Source: Bog-756 sp963725395
Lineage (GTDB): Bacteria; Actinomycetota; Acidimicrobiia; Acidimicrobiales; RAAP-2
DNA length: 64,000 nucleotides
Direction: 5' to 3'
Assembly: GCA_963725395.1 (NCBI GenBank)
Contig: CAVRYH010000004.1
Span: 310,001 to 374,000, forward strand
Shown: one piece after another, positions 25,394-34,370 of the stretch
How the letters are laid out: every line of letters starts with the position of its first letter
How positions within the stretch are numbered: position 1 is the stretch's first letter
Notes under the pieces: generated by a model
The model's input: the letters and a program-made list of their open reading frames with translations, nothing else
Told to the model about the DNA's origin: nothing
Database searches by the model: none
Position numbers and translations under genes: made by a program

Positions 25394-26861
25394 GGCGGCC
25401 TCGGCGGTTCAGGTTGGGACATGGTCGGCACTCCCGTTCAGCGGATTCCGGTGGGCCCCGGTCGGGTCGGCGACCCGGGCGGTCGGGCAAGGGGTCGCCC
25501 GGTGCCGGGTGGGCCGGTGCCGACTCGGCCATCAGGGCGCGGTACTGCTCGGCCGTGCCGGCCGCGGTGACCTGCCAGGTGAAGCGGCCGAGCACCCGCT
25601 CGCGGCCGGCGGCACCGAGCCGACGCCGCAGCTGCTCGTCGTCGAGGAGCCGGCCGATGGCCGCCGCCAGGGCGCCGGGGTCGTCGGGGGCGACCAGCAA
25701 CCCGGTCACGCCGTCGGTACCCACCACTTCGGGCAGCGCTCCGCCGGTCGTGGCGACCAGGGCCACCCCGCAGGCCATGGCCTCGATGGCCGGGAGCGAG
25801 AACCCCTCGTAGAGCGACGGCACCACGGCCACCTCGGCCCGGGCGTAGTTACGGGCCAGCTCCTCGTCACTGATGCCCGACACGCAGCGGACGACGGGAG
25901 CGAGGTCGAGGCGGTCGATGGCCTTGGCCACGCGGCCGTCGGGGCGGGGATTGCCGATGACCACCAGCTCGATGTTGCGCTCGGTGCGGAGCTTGGCCAC
26001 CGCCTCCAGCAACGGCACGAGGCCCTTCATCGGCACGTCCGAGGAGGAGGTGACCATGATGCGGCCGGGTACCGGCGTCACGTCGTCCTGCGGCCGGAAC
26101 ACGGTGTGGTCGACCCCCACCGGCACCACGGTCATCCGGTCGACCTCCACGCCCATCTGGGCGGCGATGTCGCGCTTGGAGGACTCGGACACCGTCACCA
26201 CGCGGGGCAGAGCCCTTGCCACCTTCACCTGCATCCGCAGGAAGCCGAACCACCGTCGCTGCGTGAACTGCTGCCACGGGTTGGTGGCATGGCTGAGGGC
26301 GAGCTGGCGGTCGACGGTGATCGGGTGGTGCAGCGTGGTCAACAGCGGCCAGCCGTCGTCCATCATGCCGAGGATGCCGTTACCCAGACACTGGTTGTCG
26401 TGCACCAGGTCGAACTCGTCCCGGCGGGCGGCCAACAGCCGACGGGCCCGCAGGGAGAACGTCCAGGGCTCGGGAAACCCGGCCGTGCACATCACGCCGA
26501 ACTCGAGAGCGGCGATGGGGGTGGTGTAGGAGTTGATGAACTCCGCCGGTCGGGGGATCCGGAACGGATCGGGCTCGCGGTAGAGGTCGAGGCTCGGCAC
26601 GGGCGTGAAGCCCACACCCTCGTCCACCTCGGGCCACGGCTGGCCGGCGAAGACCTCGACCGAGTGACCCAGTTCCACGAGCTCGCGGGTCAGGTGACGC
26701 GTGTAGACACCCTGGCCGCCGCAGCGTGGATTGCCCCGGTAGACGAGGAAGGCGATCCGAAGACCACCCGGAGCCGGATCGCGGGCGGGGATCCGCTCGG
26801 GGGTAGGGGGCGGAGTGGCGGGACCTTTGACCTTGTTGCGTTTCAGCCCGAAGCTAGGCAT
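25206..26861 (-). CDS. GT4-family (GT-B) glycosyltransferase with anomalous C-terminus
   Basis: Residues from about 30 to 440 are a normal GT-B family 4 glycosyltransferase. It begins LRIAFLVYRGNPRCGGQGVYTRHLTRELV and has the nucleotide-sugar motif with two Glu residues, PSLYEGFSLPAIEAMACG. The family domain ends near EQYRALMAES. The remaining roughly 110 residues are Arg/Pro-rich and read through the start of the methyltransferase gene in another frame. One added base in the 25440-25500 stretch would stop the protein at a TGA about 18 bp before an ATG preceded by GGGAG. A -1 sequencing or real frameshift is therefore likely. ATG at 26861 is the start best matching the family. Confidence 0.85.
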   Translation of the reverse strand: MPSFGLKRNKVKGPATPPPTPERIPARDPAPGGLRIAFLVYRGNPRCGGQGVYTRHLTRELVELGHSVEVFAGQPWPEVDEGVGFTPVPSLDLYREPDPFRIPRPAEFINSYTTPIAALEFGVMCTAGFPEPWTFSLRARRLLAARRDEFDLVHDNQCLGNGILGMMDDGWPLLTTLHHPITVDRQLALSHATNPWQQFTQRRWFGFLRMQVKVARALPRVVTVSESSKRDIAAQMGVEVDRMTVVPVGVDHTVFRPQDDVTPVPGRIMVTSSSDVPMKGLVPLLEAVAKLRTERNIELVVIGNPRPDGRVAKAIDRLDLAPVVRCVSGISDEELARNYARAEVAVVPSLYEGFSLPAIEAMACGVALVATTGGALPEVVGTDGVTGLLVAPDDPGALAAAIGRLLDDEQLRRRLGAAGRERVLGRFTWQVTAAGTAEQYRALMAESAPAHPAPGDPLPDRPGRRPDRGPPESAERECRPCPNLNRRGRRADRRLRQARGETRGPAARPRVRLRPPRLPGGPTRCRGGGLRCRCRRGQEGPGHLRRHGRGR

Positions 26862-27008
26862 GGACGACCAGGAACGGGCACATGGAAGGCAAATACTGCC
26901 GCGAACAGGCACTTCTGTGCAAACTGACCCGCCGGTAACGGCATCCGACCTGGACCATCTCCGTCGCCCGGCCGACTCCTCCCCGCCCCACCGGCCCACC
27001 TGGCCGGT

Positions 27009-28637
27009 TCAACTGAGCTGGATGGCCTTGACCAACAAGAGCAGGACGGCGAGCACCAAGTAGCCGCGCAGAAGGTACATGGCGAGCAGCCGGCCGCGCG
27101 ACCAGGTCGGGCGCTGGAGCAGATTGAGGGCCGGCATCCGCCAGGTGGCCCGCTTGGCCATCGGGGTGACCGGCTCGGGGGGCCGGCGCCGGAGGAAGCG
27201 GGCGTAGAGCACGCCTCCGACCAGATAGGAGACCACCAGGACCCCGCCCAGGACCAAGGCCAGCTGGTCGACGTTGATGGTGGTGAACACGGTGGTGGCC
27301 ATGAGGACGAGGGACATCATCAACAAGATGGAGACGATCACCGTGGCGACCACGTTGAGCCAGGGCCGGTTGACCCAGGGACCCAGCACCTCTTTGTCGT
27401 TGCACAGCATCAGCAAGAAGATGGTGGCGCTGGGCAGGAGCACCCCGGCCAGGGCCTGGACGCTGGTGGTGATGACACCCAAGGGGGCGCCGGGGATGAT
27501 CACGATGGCGGCCGCCAACGCCACCACGGCGGTGAATGTGCCGTAGAAGAACTTGGCGTCCTTCCAGCTCCGGTGCAGGGAGTGGCGGGCGCCGAACACG
27601 TCGCCGAAGGCGTACGAGGTGGCCAGGGTGACCGAGGCGGCCCCGATGATCGAGGCATTGAGGAGGATGACGGCGAAGATGGCCCCGGTGGCGTGGCCCA
27701 CGTAGTGGTTGAGACCCTGGGCCACCCCGCCGGCGTCGGTGAAGTGGCCGAACAACGGCGTGCCGGTGAAGGCGGAGGCCGTCACGGCCATGAGCAACGA
27801 GGCGGCGAACACGGTGACGAGCGACCCGAGGACGGTGTCGGCCCGTTCGTAGTTGATCCAGCGGGGCGTGATCCGCTTGTCCACGATGTTGGACTGCTGG
27901 AAGAACAGCTGCCAGGGAGCGACGGTGGTGCCGACGATGGCGATGATCAACAGGACCGACGTCGAGTTGAACCCTCCCTCCACTCCGGGCGTCACGAATC
28001 CCTTGAAGAAGGGGCCGGCCGCCGGGTGGCTGAAGACGGCGAGAGGGATGACGAGGAAGTTGAGCGCGATGAAGACGAACATGAAACGCTCCCACCGGCG
28101 GAAGCTCCCCGAGGCGGTCATGGCGACGAGGGCCACGGCGGCGATCGGCACCGAGATGTACTCGCTGATCCCGAAGTACTGGAGCGCCAGGCTGACACCG
28201 ATGAACTCCGTGGCGATGGTCAAGAAATTGAGGATGAACAGGTCACCGACGGAGAAGGCTCCCCAGAACCGGCCGAACCGTTCGTTGATCAGGCGGGCGT
28301 GCCCGACGCCGGTTACCGCCCCCAGGCGGACCACCATCTCCTGGTTGACCACCAGGACCGGGATCAACAGGGGCAGCGTCCACAGCAGGGTCAGCCCGTA
28401 GTTCTGCCCGGCCTGGGCGTAGGTGGCGACACCCCCGGCATCGTTGTCGCCGACCATGACGATGAGCCCGGGGCCCATGATGGCCAACAGCGTGAGTATC
28501 CGGGCACCCCAGGTACGGCGGGTGTCGAGGTCGTGCTGGCGGATGGTCCCGAAGGCACCCTGGATATCGCCGAGGTGGGCGTCGTCGAGCACCGCTGCGG
28601 ACTCGTCGGGCCCCGTCGTCGTTTCACTGTCAGCCAT
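27009..28637 (-). CDS. Nramp-related divalent metal transporter (atypical metal site)
   Basis: This 542-residue protein has about 11 membrane helices of the LeuT/Nramp fold. TM1 has DNDAGG at residues 64-69 in place of the usual DPGN. TM6 has APWQ at 240-243 in place of the usual MPHN, so the metal-coordinating Met is missing. Nramp relatives without that Met include the Mg2+-transporting NRMTs, so Mg2+ or Mn2+ is possible. The helix GTTVAPWQLFFQQS and the basic N- and C-termini are well formed. The start has a perfect Shine-Dalgarno sequence (AAGGAGGTG). It lies downstream of a PRC/MgtE-N/CBS gene, which favours Mg2+. Confidence 0.85.
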   Translation of the reverse strand: MADSETTTGPDESAAVLDDAHLGDIQGAFGTIRQHDLDTRRTWGARILTLLAIMGPGLIVMVGDNDAGGVATYAQAGQNYGLTLLWTLPLLIPVLVVNQEMVVRLGAVTGVGHARLINERFGRFWGAFSVGDLFILNFLTIATEFIGVSLALQYFGISEYISVPIAAVALVAMTASGSFRRWERFMFVFIALNFLVIPLAVFSHPAAGPFFKGFVTPGVEGGFNSTSVLLIIAIVGTTVAPWQLFFQQSNIVDKRITPRWINYERADTVLGSLVTVFAASLLMAVTASAFTGTPLFGHFTDAGGVAQGLNHYVGHATGAIFAVILLNASIIGAASVTLATSYAFGDVFGARHSLHRSWKDAKFFYGTFTAVVALAAAIVIIPGAPLGVITTSVQALAGVLLPSATIFLLMLCNDKEVLGPWVNRPWLNVVATVIVSILLMMSLVLMATTVFTTINVDQLALVLGGVLVVSYLVGGVLYARFLRRRPPEPVTPMAKRATWRMPALNLLQRPTWSRGRLLAMYLLRGYLVLAVLLLLVKAIQLS

Positions 28638-28961
28638 GGTTCACCTCCTTCGGGGCGGTCGGTCCTGCGCTGGCCGAATCCCATCGCACACGGCGACGTC
28701 TCCCTGCCGCGGCGATCTGCCGGCACAGTCGGAATCGGGTCGGAACAGGTGTTTCGGCGGGGCGGGTGTTCGGGCGGGGACGCCCGACGCCCCCGTCGGA
28801 CGTGGACTCCGGATCCGCCGCGTTCCCTGGTCCGGTGGGTGGGACTGGTGGGTGGGTCGGCTGCTCGTGTCAGCCGGTGGGCGACGAGCGGCGTCGCCCC
28901 GGGCACACAGTGGCGAGTCGGCAGCACCCGGATGCCGTGTCGGGTTTTCGCTCATCCATGG
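28638..28961. other. 324-bp intergenic stretch upstream of the Nramp-related gene
   Basis: No supported gene is seen. One Arg/Pro-rich frame is open but lacks a ribosome-binding site or any recognisable sequence. I looked on the minus strand for the Mn2+ (yybP-ykoY) and Mg2+ (M-box) riboswitch cores and did not see them. A long 5' leader for the transporter is possible. Confidence 0.3.
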
Positions 28962-30251
28962 CTACTCCTCGACCGCCGTTCTGCCGAAGTCGCGCCGGAA
29001 GCCCGTGGGCAGCAGGAGCTCCAGGACGTCGTCGACCGTGACCACGCCGACGATCTGGCCGTGTTCGGTGTCGAGGACGGGCGCCACCGTCAGGTTGAAG
29101 TCGGACATGGTACGGACGATGGCACCCAGGTCCCAGTCCGGATGGACGTGGACCGGGTCGCCTTCCACCAACGATTCCAGTGGGTCGGTGGGATCGGCTT
29201 TGACCAGGCGGACGGTCGAGGCCGATCCGACCATGCGCCCGTCACCGTCGACGGCGAAGACCACGTTCAGGGCCTCGGGCGGCGCGGTGCTGCGGTGGAC
29301 GGCGTCGAGGACTTCGGCGACCGTGGCGCTCGCCGGCATGGTGAGGAAGTCGGGGCTCATCAGGCCACCGGCGGTCTCGGGGTTGTAGCTGAGCAGCGAG
29401 CGGATCTTGCGCTGCTGGGGCTCGGGCAGGAGGTCGAGGATCGGCAGGCGGCGCTCCTGGTCGACCTCGGTGATGAGGTCGGCGGCGTCGTCAGGGGCCA
29501 TGGACGCCAGCAGCCGGGCCGCCTCGGCGTCGGAACGGCTGCGGATGAACTCCAGCTGGTGCTCGGTGTCCAGCTCCTCGAACACGTCCGCCTCCAGCTC
29601 GCGGTCGGCCCCGACGGCCTCGATGATCTCCTCGCCCTCGTCGTGGGAGGCGGCCTCCACCAGGTCGGCGATCTGGGCCGGGTGGAGCTTGGCCAGCTTC
29701 CGGTAGGGGATCCTGAGCCGCGAAGTGGGGACGTGGGCGACGAACGGTTCGATGCTGGCCCAGTCCACGATGGCCCCCGGCTTGGTCATGCGTCGCTTCC
29801 AACCCGGGATCAGTCTGCGAAGGACGGGACGGCTCGACGGGTCGACGGCCACCACCTCCCAGGCGCCGTTGACGTTGGCCAGCTCGATCTCGTTGGCCTT
29901 GATCAGGCGGCCCCCGACGAAGTTGATCAGATGGTGGGCGAGCAGGTCGCGGGCCAACAGGAGCTCACCGGGCCGGCGCTCGAACCGACGCAGGTCGACC
30001 CTCCGGCCCTCGAACCTGACCCGGCCCGGTTCGAAGGCGGCGACCTTGCGGATCGGGACGAACAGGTCGCGCCCGCCGATGTTGACCACCAGACCGACCA
30101 CCGGGGGGTGGGGTGACTCACCGGCGCGCACGATGAGGTCCTGCACCCGACCCAACCGGTCACCGCTGGCGTCGACCAAGGGGCGCTTGATCACGCTCGA
30201 CAGATGGAGAATCTCGAGGTCCGGGGCGCTGTCAGTGGTCGGTGTGCTCAT
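28962..30251 (-). CDS. PRC-barrel / MgtE N-terminal / CBS-domain protein (soluble magnesium sensor-like)
   Basis: This 429-residue protein has no membrane helix. Residues 10 to about 95 form a PRC-barrel (VIKRPLVDASGDRLGRVQDLIVR...), and about 100-180 may be a second PRC-like region. About 200-310 matches the MgtE N-terminal superhelix (LHPAQIADLVEAA, ASMAPDDAADLI, SYNPETAGGLMSPDF). About 310-425 is a CBS pair. In MgtE channels the N and CBS domains sense Mg2+, but here the channel domain is absent. A TACGCT box lies 9 nt before the ATG. The next gene is an Nramp-related transporter, and the two probably work together as sensor and transporter; this is inference. Confidence 0.88.
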   Translation of the reverse strand: MSTPTTDSAPDLEILHLSSVIKRPLVDASGDRLGRVQDLIVRAGESPHPPVVGLVVNIGGRDLFVPIRKVAAFEPGRVRFEGRRVDLRRFERRPGELLLARDLLAHHLINFVGGRLIKANEIELANVNGAWEVVAVDPSSRPVLRRLIPGWKRRMTKPGAIVDWASIEPFVAHVPTSRLRIPYRKLAKLHPAQIADLVEAASHDEGEEIIEAVGADRELEADVFEELDTEHQLEFIRSRSDAEAARLLASMAPDDAADLITEVDQERRLPILDLLPEPQQRKIRSLLSYNPETAGGLMSPDFLTMPASATVAEVLDAVHRSTAPPEALNVVFAVDGDGRMVGSASTVRLVKADPTDPLESLVEGDPVHVHPDWDLGAIVRTMSDFNLTVAPVLDTEHGQIVGVVTVDDVLELLLPTGFRRDFGRTAVEE

Positions 30252-30260
30252 GGCGACCCA

Positions 30261-30266
30261 AGCGTA
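30261..30266 (-). promoter_or_regulatory. Candidate -10 box (TACGCT) for the PRC/MgtE-N/CBS gene
   Basis: TACGCT, read on the minus strand, lies 9 nt before the ATG at 30251. Confidence 0.45.
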
Positions 30267-30871
30267 GACGGGGACGCTCGCTCCGGCACTGGATCCGTGG
30301 CGGCCCCAGGCCAACCGGTGGGGTGGTCCGGTCGGCCGCCGTGGGCACCCCCGAGGTGCCCCTGCTCCCACCCCTCGAGGGGCGCGACGGATGACTTCCG
30401 GCCCGTCGTGGCGGTACCGGTCGGAGGGAATGGTGTGCATGCGGGCCGCCGGTGCGGGAGGCAGCCGGTGGGGTGTGGGCATGGGGCATCTCGGATCTGG
30501 ACGGAACCCGGTGGAGCGGAGCCCCCGACGCCGACCAGCGGAACTGACCGGCCGTCGGTCGCCGATCAGAACGGGCGCGGACGACGGGAGCGCTGAGGGG
30601 AGCAGACGGTGGGCGCCCTCGCAGCCCGGTGCAGTGGCCCGTGGGCCATCACCGCTCGCACGGACGCCGAGCGGGCGTGGTCCCGGTTCAGCTGGTGCGG
30701 GCAGGAGGGCGTGGCACTCCCGCCGTACTGGGGGGTTCTCCCCGTTTCACAGGCACCACCTCCCTCGCCAGTCGGAGCGCACGCGCCCGGTCGCACGTGC
30801 CGGGCGCAGAGTGTACTCCCCGACCCTTCGGGTGCACGATCGGCGCCTTCCGCACTCCGCCGGCGGCCGGA
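30267..30871. other. 605-bp gap between divergent promoters
   Basis: No supported coding region is seen. The stretch from about 30690 to 30830 is rich in short complementary runs, for example GGGG-ttct-CCCC near 30726-30739, and could encode a structured RNA. I looked for RNase P RNA, tmRNA, SRP RNA and cobalamin riboswitch cores on both strands and could not place any. Confidence 0.3.
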
Positions 30872-30877
30872 TAACCT
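30872..30877 (+). promoter_or_regulatory. Candidate -10 box (TAACCT) for the acyl-CoA dehydrogenase
   Basis: TAACCT lies 6 nt before the ATG at 30884; leaderless pattern. Confidence 0.5.
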
Positions 30878-30883
30878 CGCGCC

Positions 30884-32119
30884 ATGGACCTGAGCTATCC
30901 CGCCGAGACCGAGCCGTTCCGGGCCGAGATCCGCCAGTGGCTGGTCGACAACCTGCCCGAGGGGTGGGGCACACCCGGGTTCACCATGTCCAAGGACGAG
31001 AAGAAGGCCTTCAACCGCGACTGGGTGAAGAAGCTCTACGACGGCGGATGGATCTGTGCCTCGTGGCCCGAGGAGTACGGCGGGAAGGGACTCTCCCTCA
31101 TGGAGTCGGTGGTGCTCAACGAGGAGTTCGCCCGGGTCGAGGCCCCCCTCCGGGCCGACTTCTTCGGTGACACGCTGGTGGGCCCGACCATCCTGCAGTG
31201 GGCGACAGAGGAGCAGAAGCGCCAGTTCATCCCCGGCATCCTGAAGGGCACCATCGCCTGGTGCCAGGGGTTCTCCGAGCCCGATGCCGGCAGCGACCTG
31301 GCCTCGCTCAAGACACGCGCCGAGCTCGACGGCGACGAGTGGGTGGTCAACGGCCAGAAGGTGTGGACCACCCAGGCCCAGTTCGCCGACTACATCTTCC
31401 TCCTGGCCCGCACCGATCCCGACGCCCCCAAGCACGCCGGCATCTCCTACCTCCTCGTGCCCATGAAACAGGACGGGGTCGAGGTTCGGCCGATTGCCCA
31501 GGTGGACGGCAGTGCTGACTTCAACGAGATCTTCTTCACCAACGCGCGCTGCCCCAGAGAGAACGTGGTCGGGGGCGTGAACAACGGGTGGAAGGTGGCC
31601 ATGACCACGCTGGGCTTCGAACGGGGGTCCTCGGCCACCACCGGCTACCGGCGCTTCCTGCGCGAACTCGACCAGATCATCGCCGTGGCCAAGAAGAACG
31701 GGAGGGCCTCCGACCCGCTGATCCGCCAGCGGCTCGCCCGGGCATGGACCAACGTCAAGATCATGGAGATCAACGGCTACCGGTCCCTCACCGATTCGCT
31801 GAACGGCACCCACCACACCGCCGCCCTCAGCGCGGGCAACAAGATGTTCTGGTCCGAGCACCACCAAGAGACGATGGAACTGGCCCTCGACATCCTCGGG
31901 CTGGACGGCCAGATCCTCACCGGCGATCCCACCGACATCGTCGACCCGCGGCTCAAGCGGGGGCGCGACGACTATCCGGTCAGCGACCTGCAGGCCTCGT
32001 TCTTCTTTTCGCGCTCGGAGACCATCTGGGGCGGGACGGCGGAGATCCAACGCAACATCGTCGGCGAGCGGGTCCTCGGGCTGCCGAAGGAGCCGAAGCC
32101 GGCGTCCCCGGCCGGCTGA
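30884..32119 (+). CDS. Acyl-CoA dehydrogenase
   Basis: This 411-residue FAD flavoenzyme catalyses alpha,beta-desaturation of acyl-CoAs. The N-terminal helical domain, the FAD-binding motif WCQGFSEPDAGSDLASL and the beta-domain VNGQKVWTTQAQFADY are complete. The C-terminal WGGTAEIQRNIVGERVLGLP is the usual closing motif. The sequence type (MDLSYPAETEPFRAEIRQWL...) is common in actinobacterial fatty-acid or steroid-like catabolism sets, but no partner genes adjoin it. Whether it acts on fatty, branched or aromatic acyl-CoA is unknown. It faces the acyltransferase gene with a 29-bp gap. Confidence 0.94.
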   Translation: MDLSYPAETEPFRAEIRQWLVDNLPEGWGTPGFTMSKDEKKAFNRDWVKKLYDGGWICASWPEEYGGKGLSLMESVVLNEEFARVEAPLRADFFGDTLVGPTILQWATEEQKRQFIPGILKGTIAWCQGFSEPDAGSDLASLKTRAELDGDEWVVNGQKVWTTQAQFADYIFLLARTDPDAPKHAGISYLLVPMKQDGVEVRPIAQVDGSADFNEIFFTNARCPRENVVGGVNNGWKVAMTTLGFERGSSATTGYRRFLRELDQIIAVAKKNGRASDPLIRQRLARAWTNVKIMEINGYRSLTDSLNGTHHTAALSAGNKMFWSEHHQETMELALDILGLDGQILTGDPTDIVDPRLKRGRDDYPVSDLQASFFFSRSETIWGGTAEIQRNIVGERVLGLPKEPKPASPAG

Positions 32120-32152
32120 CCACGGCCGGACGCGCCCGGAGGGACGGGTCAG
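32116..32152. terminator. Convergent inverted repeat between acyl-CoA dehydrogenase and acyltransferase genes
   Basis: CTGACC (32116-32121) pairs with GGTCAG (32147-32152), with an inner GC hairpin. The arms contain the stop codons of both genes, as at 15082-15106. It is a weak candidate because the arms are short. Confidence 0.3.
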
Positions 32153-34158
32153 GCACCCCGGCCGAGCGCGGCGAGTTGGGGGAGGATCTTTGGCGCGAGG
32201 TAGGTCCCACCGGCCAACGTGGTGTGGACGCCGTCCGGCTGGCGCACCACCTGGCCGTCGATGGTCCTCGTGAAGTGGCCGTCGGGATCGAGGTAGGTGT
32301 TGAGGGGGATCACCGAGACGACCCCGGGATGACGGTGCGCGACCGCTTCGATGAGCTGGTTGAGGCGCAGCACCCGGGCCGGAGCATCCTGCGGCCACGG
32401 CTGGCCGTCGGGCTGCTCGCCGGTGTCGAAGAACGGCGACGTGAACAGCGCCACCCGGGCTCCCTGCGAACTGAGGATGGCCACCGCCCGCTCGAGCTGG
32501 GCGGTCTCGTAGGCGTCGTAGCCAGGCTCCCCGATGTGTTGCCACCGACCGTCCAACCAGCGGTCCTGGACCTCCCAGAACCCGATCACCAGGCCCACGA
32601 CCTCGGGGTGCAGCTGACGGACATCGTCCGACCACCAGGTGGGCCAGTCCGGGCAGTTGGGGAACGGGTCACCGATCACGCCGTGGTCGTCGAGCGGCAG
32701 CGCGATGGCCACCCCGCACCCGGTGTGGGACCGGCCGCCCAGGTCGACTCCGTACTCCTGCGCGTACGGGGCCATCCCGATGGCCACGGTCAACGACAGC
32801 GAGTCCCCCACCATCAACACGGTGACCCGGCCGGTGGCACGGTCGAAGCTGTGCACCTGGTACGCCTGCCACTCCGCCCGGTTGGCCTGGGCCGGTGTGG
32901 GGGCGAACGGCGCCGCCGACGCGCTCGAGACCGCTGTCGCCGCCACCACCACGACCACGGTGGCGGCGATGAAGCCGACCGCCGGGACGACGGCCCGGAC
33001 CGACCTCCAGAACGTTCCCTCCATGACCGGTCGCTCGACCAGGTAGTAGCTCGCGGCCGCCAATGCGAAGGTCGTCGCGAACCGGATGGCCAGCAGCGCC
33101 AGGCCCTGCCGGCCCGTCCGGGCGCCGTCCAGGAACAAGAAGACCGGGTAGTGCCACAGGTAGGCCCCGTAGGACACGGTGCCGATCCACACCACGGGCC
33201 GCCACGACAGCCCTGCCGCGATCGGACCGTCACGCACGCACACCGCTCCCACGATGAGCGCGGCAGCCGACAGTGCGGACAGGAGGAACCCTCCCCGATA
33301 CGGGAACGCCGACCCCGACGTCCCCTCCTCGGTGACGGTGAGCACGAGGGTGCCGCCCAGCCCGGCCAGGCCGACCACGGTGAGTGCCACCCGCCACGCC
33401 CGTCGGCTGGCACGGGGAGCCATCCCCTCTTCCCCCCTCCGCATCTGGAACAGTGTGAGCCCGCAGGCCAGCACCGAGCCCACCAGGATGGACTGGGCGT
33501 GGGTGTCGGTCCCGAAGTACAACCGGGTGGTGTTGGTGTCGGGGTGGTACAGGAGGGCCATCTCGAGTGCCGAGGCCAGAGCACCCACCACCGACAGGGT
33601 GAGCAGCACCCGGATCCCCCGGGCGACGGTGCGGGCCAGATGCATGACGGCCAGCACCACCAGGGGCCACACCAGGTAGAACTGCTCCTCGACGGCCAGC
33701 GACCAGGTGTGGGTCAGCGGATAGATCGGCCCGGTGGCGTTGAAGTAGTTGCTGCTGGCGGCGATCTGCCACCAGTTGGAGAAGTAGAACAGCGCGGACA
33801 GGGCGCTCATCCGGAAGTCCGGGTACATCCCGGCCGGTTCGGCGAACCTCACCACGAGGCTCACCACCACCAGCACGATGGCGAGGGCGGGCAGCAGCCG
33901 CCGGGCCCGGCGGAGCCAGAAGGCCGACAGCTTGATCCGGCCCCGCCGGCGGTACTCGCCGAGCAGGAGTCCCGTGATCAGGTAGCCCGACAGGACGTAG
34001 AAGATGTCGAGGCTGAAGAAGCCACCGGACAGCCACCCGACGCCGAAGTGGTAGCCCATGATGATGAGCAGGGCCACGGCGCGTACGCCGTCGAGCGCGG
34101 CGATGCGCTCGGTGCCGGTGGCCGAGGGACGCGAGCCGGGCGCGGGGTCGTGCGTCAT
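32149..34158 (-). CDS. Acyltransferase B: OafA-type membrane acyltransferase with SGNH domain
   Basis: This 669-residue protein has an N-terminal integral-membrane Acyl_transf_3 domain of about 10 helices (ALDGVRAVALL, catalytic His in GYHFG, YVLSGYLITGLLL, WSLAVEEQFYLVWP). It ends with an extracytoplasmic SGNH hydrolase-like domain (block I VGDSLSL, block V PDGVH). OafA-type enzymes move acetyl groups from the cytoplasm onto exported sugars. It is the leftmost of five homologues in the window; its membrane domain is closest to acyltransferase E, while its SGNH domain differs from all others. No ribosome-binding site or TANNNT box stands out before the ATG. Confidence 0.9.
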   Translation of the reverse strand: MTHDPAPGSRPSATGTERIAALDGVRAVALLIIMGYHFGVGWLSGGFFSLDIFYVLSGYLITGLLLGEYRRRGRIKLSAFWLRRARRLLPALAIVLVVVSLVVRFAEPAGMYPDFRMSALSALFYFSNWWQIAASSNYFNATGPIYPLTHTWSLAVEEQFYLVWPLVVLAVMHLARTVARGIRVLLTLSVVGALASALEMALLYHPDTNTTRLYFGTDTHAQSILVGSVLACGLTLFQMRRGEEGMAPRASRRAWRVALTVVGLAGLGGTLVLTVTEEGTSGSAFPYRGGFLLSALSAAALIVGAVCVRDGPIAAGLSWRPVVWIGTVSYGAYLWHYPVFLFLDGARTGRQGLALLAIRFATTFALAAASYYLVERPVMEGTFWRSVRAVVPAVGFIAATVVVVVAATAVSSASAAPFAPTPAQANRAEWQAYQVHSFDRATGRVTVLMVGDSLSLTVAIGMAPYAQEYGVDLGGRSHTGCGVAIALPLDDHGVIGDPFPNCPDWPTWWSDDVRQLHPEVVGLVIGFWEVQDRWLDGRWQHIGEPGYDAYETAQLERAVAILSSQGARVALFTSPFFDTGEQPDGQPWPQDAPARVLRLNQLIEAVAHRHPGVVSVIPLNTYLDPDGHFTRTIDGQVVRQPDGVHTTLAGGTYLAPKILPQLAALGRGA

Positions 34159-34358
34159 CGCCGGCGCGCCCCGATCACCGGTGGACCGCCCACCCCACGG
34201 CGGGGATCACGTCGGGCGACGAGGATCGTCCGTGGCCCCAGTGCCACCCCTGCCCCCTCGCGCACTCACGTCCCAGGACCCCCCGGCCTCGGCATTTCCA
34301 CCTCCCTACCGTAGCCACGCCCCCTCCCCCCGGTCGCGTCCGGCGCCAAATCTCCCGA

Positions 34359-34364
34359 TAGATT
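34359..34364 (+). promoter_or_regulatory. Candidate -10 box (TAGATT) for GT-C paralogue 1
   Basis: TAGATT lies 6 nt before the ATG at 34371; leaderless pattern. Confidence 0.5.
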
Positions 34365-34370
34365 CCCTGC

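Noticed and set aside
28641..28955. 104-residue Arg/Pro-rich frame upstream of the Nramp-related gene
   Set aside because: No ribosome-binding site, no domain, composition of a shadow frame.
28638..28961. Mn2+ or Mg2+ riboswitch before the Nramp-related gene
   Set aside because: No yybP-ykoY or M-box core was recognised on the minus strand.
30267..30871. RNase P RNA, tmRNA, SRP RNA or cobalamin riboswitch in the large gap
   Set aside because: Core sequences of these RNAs were looked for on both strands and not found.
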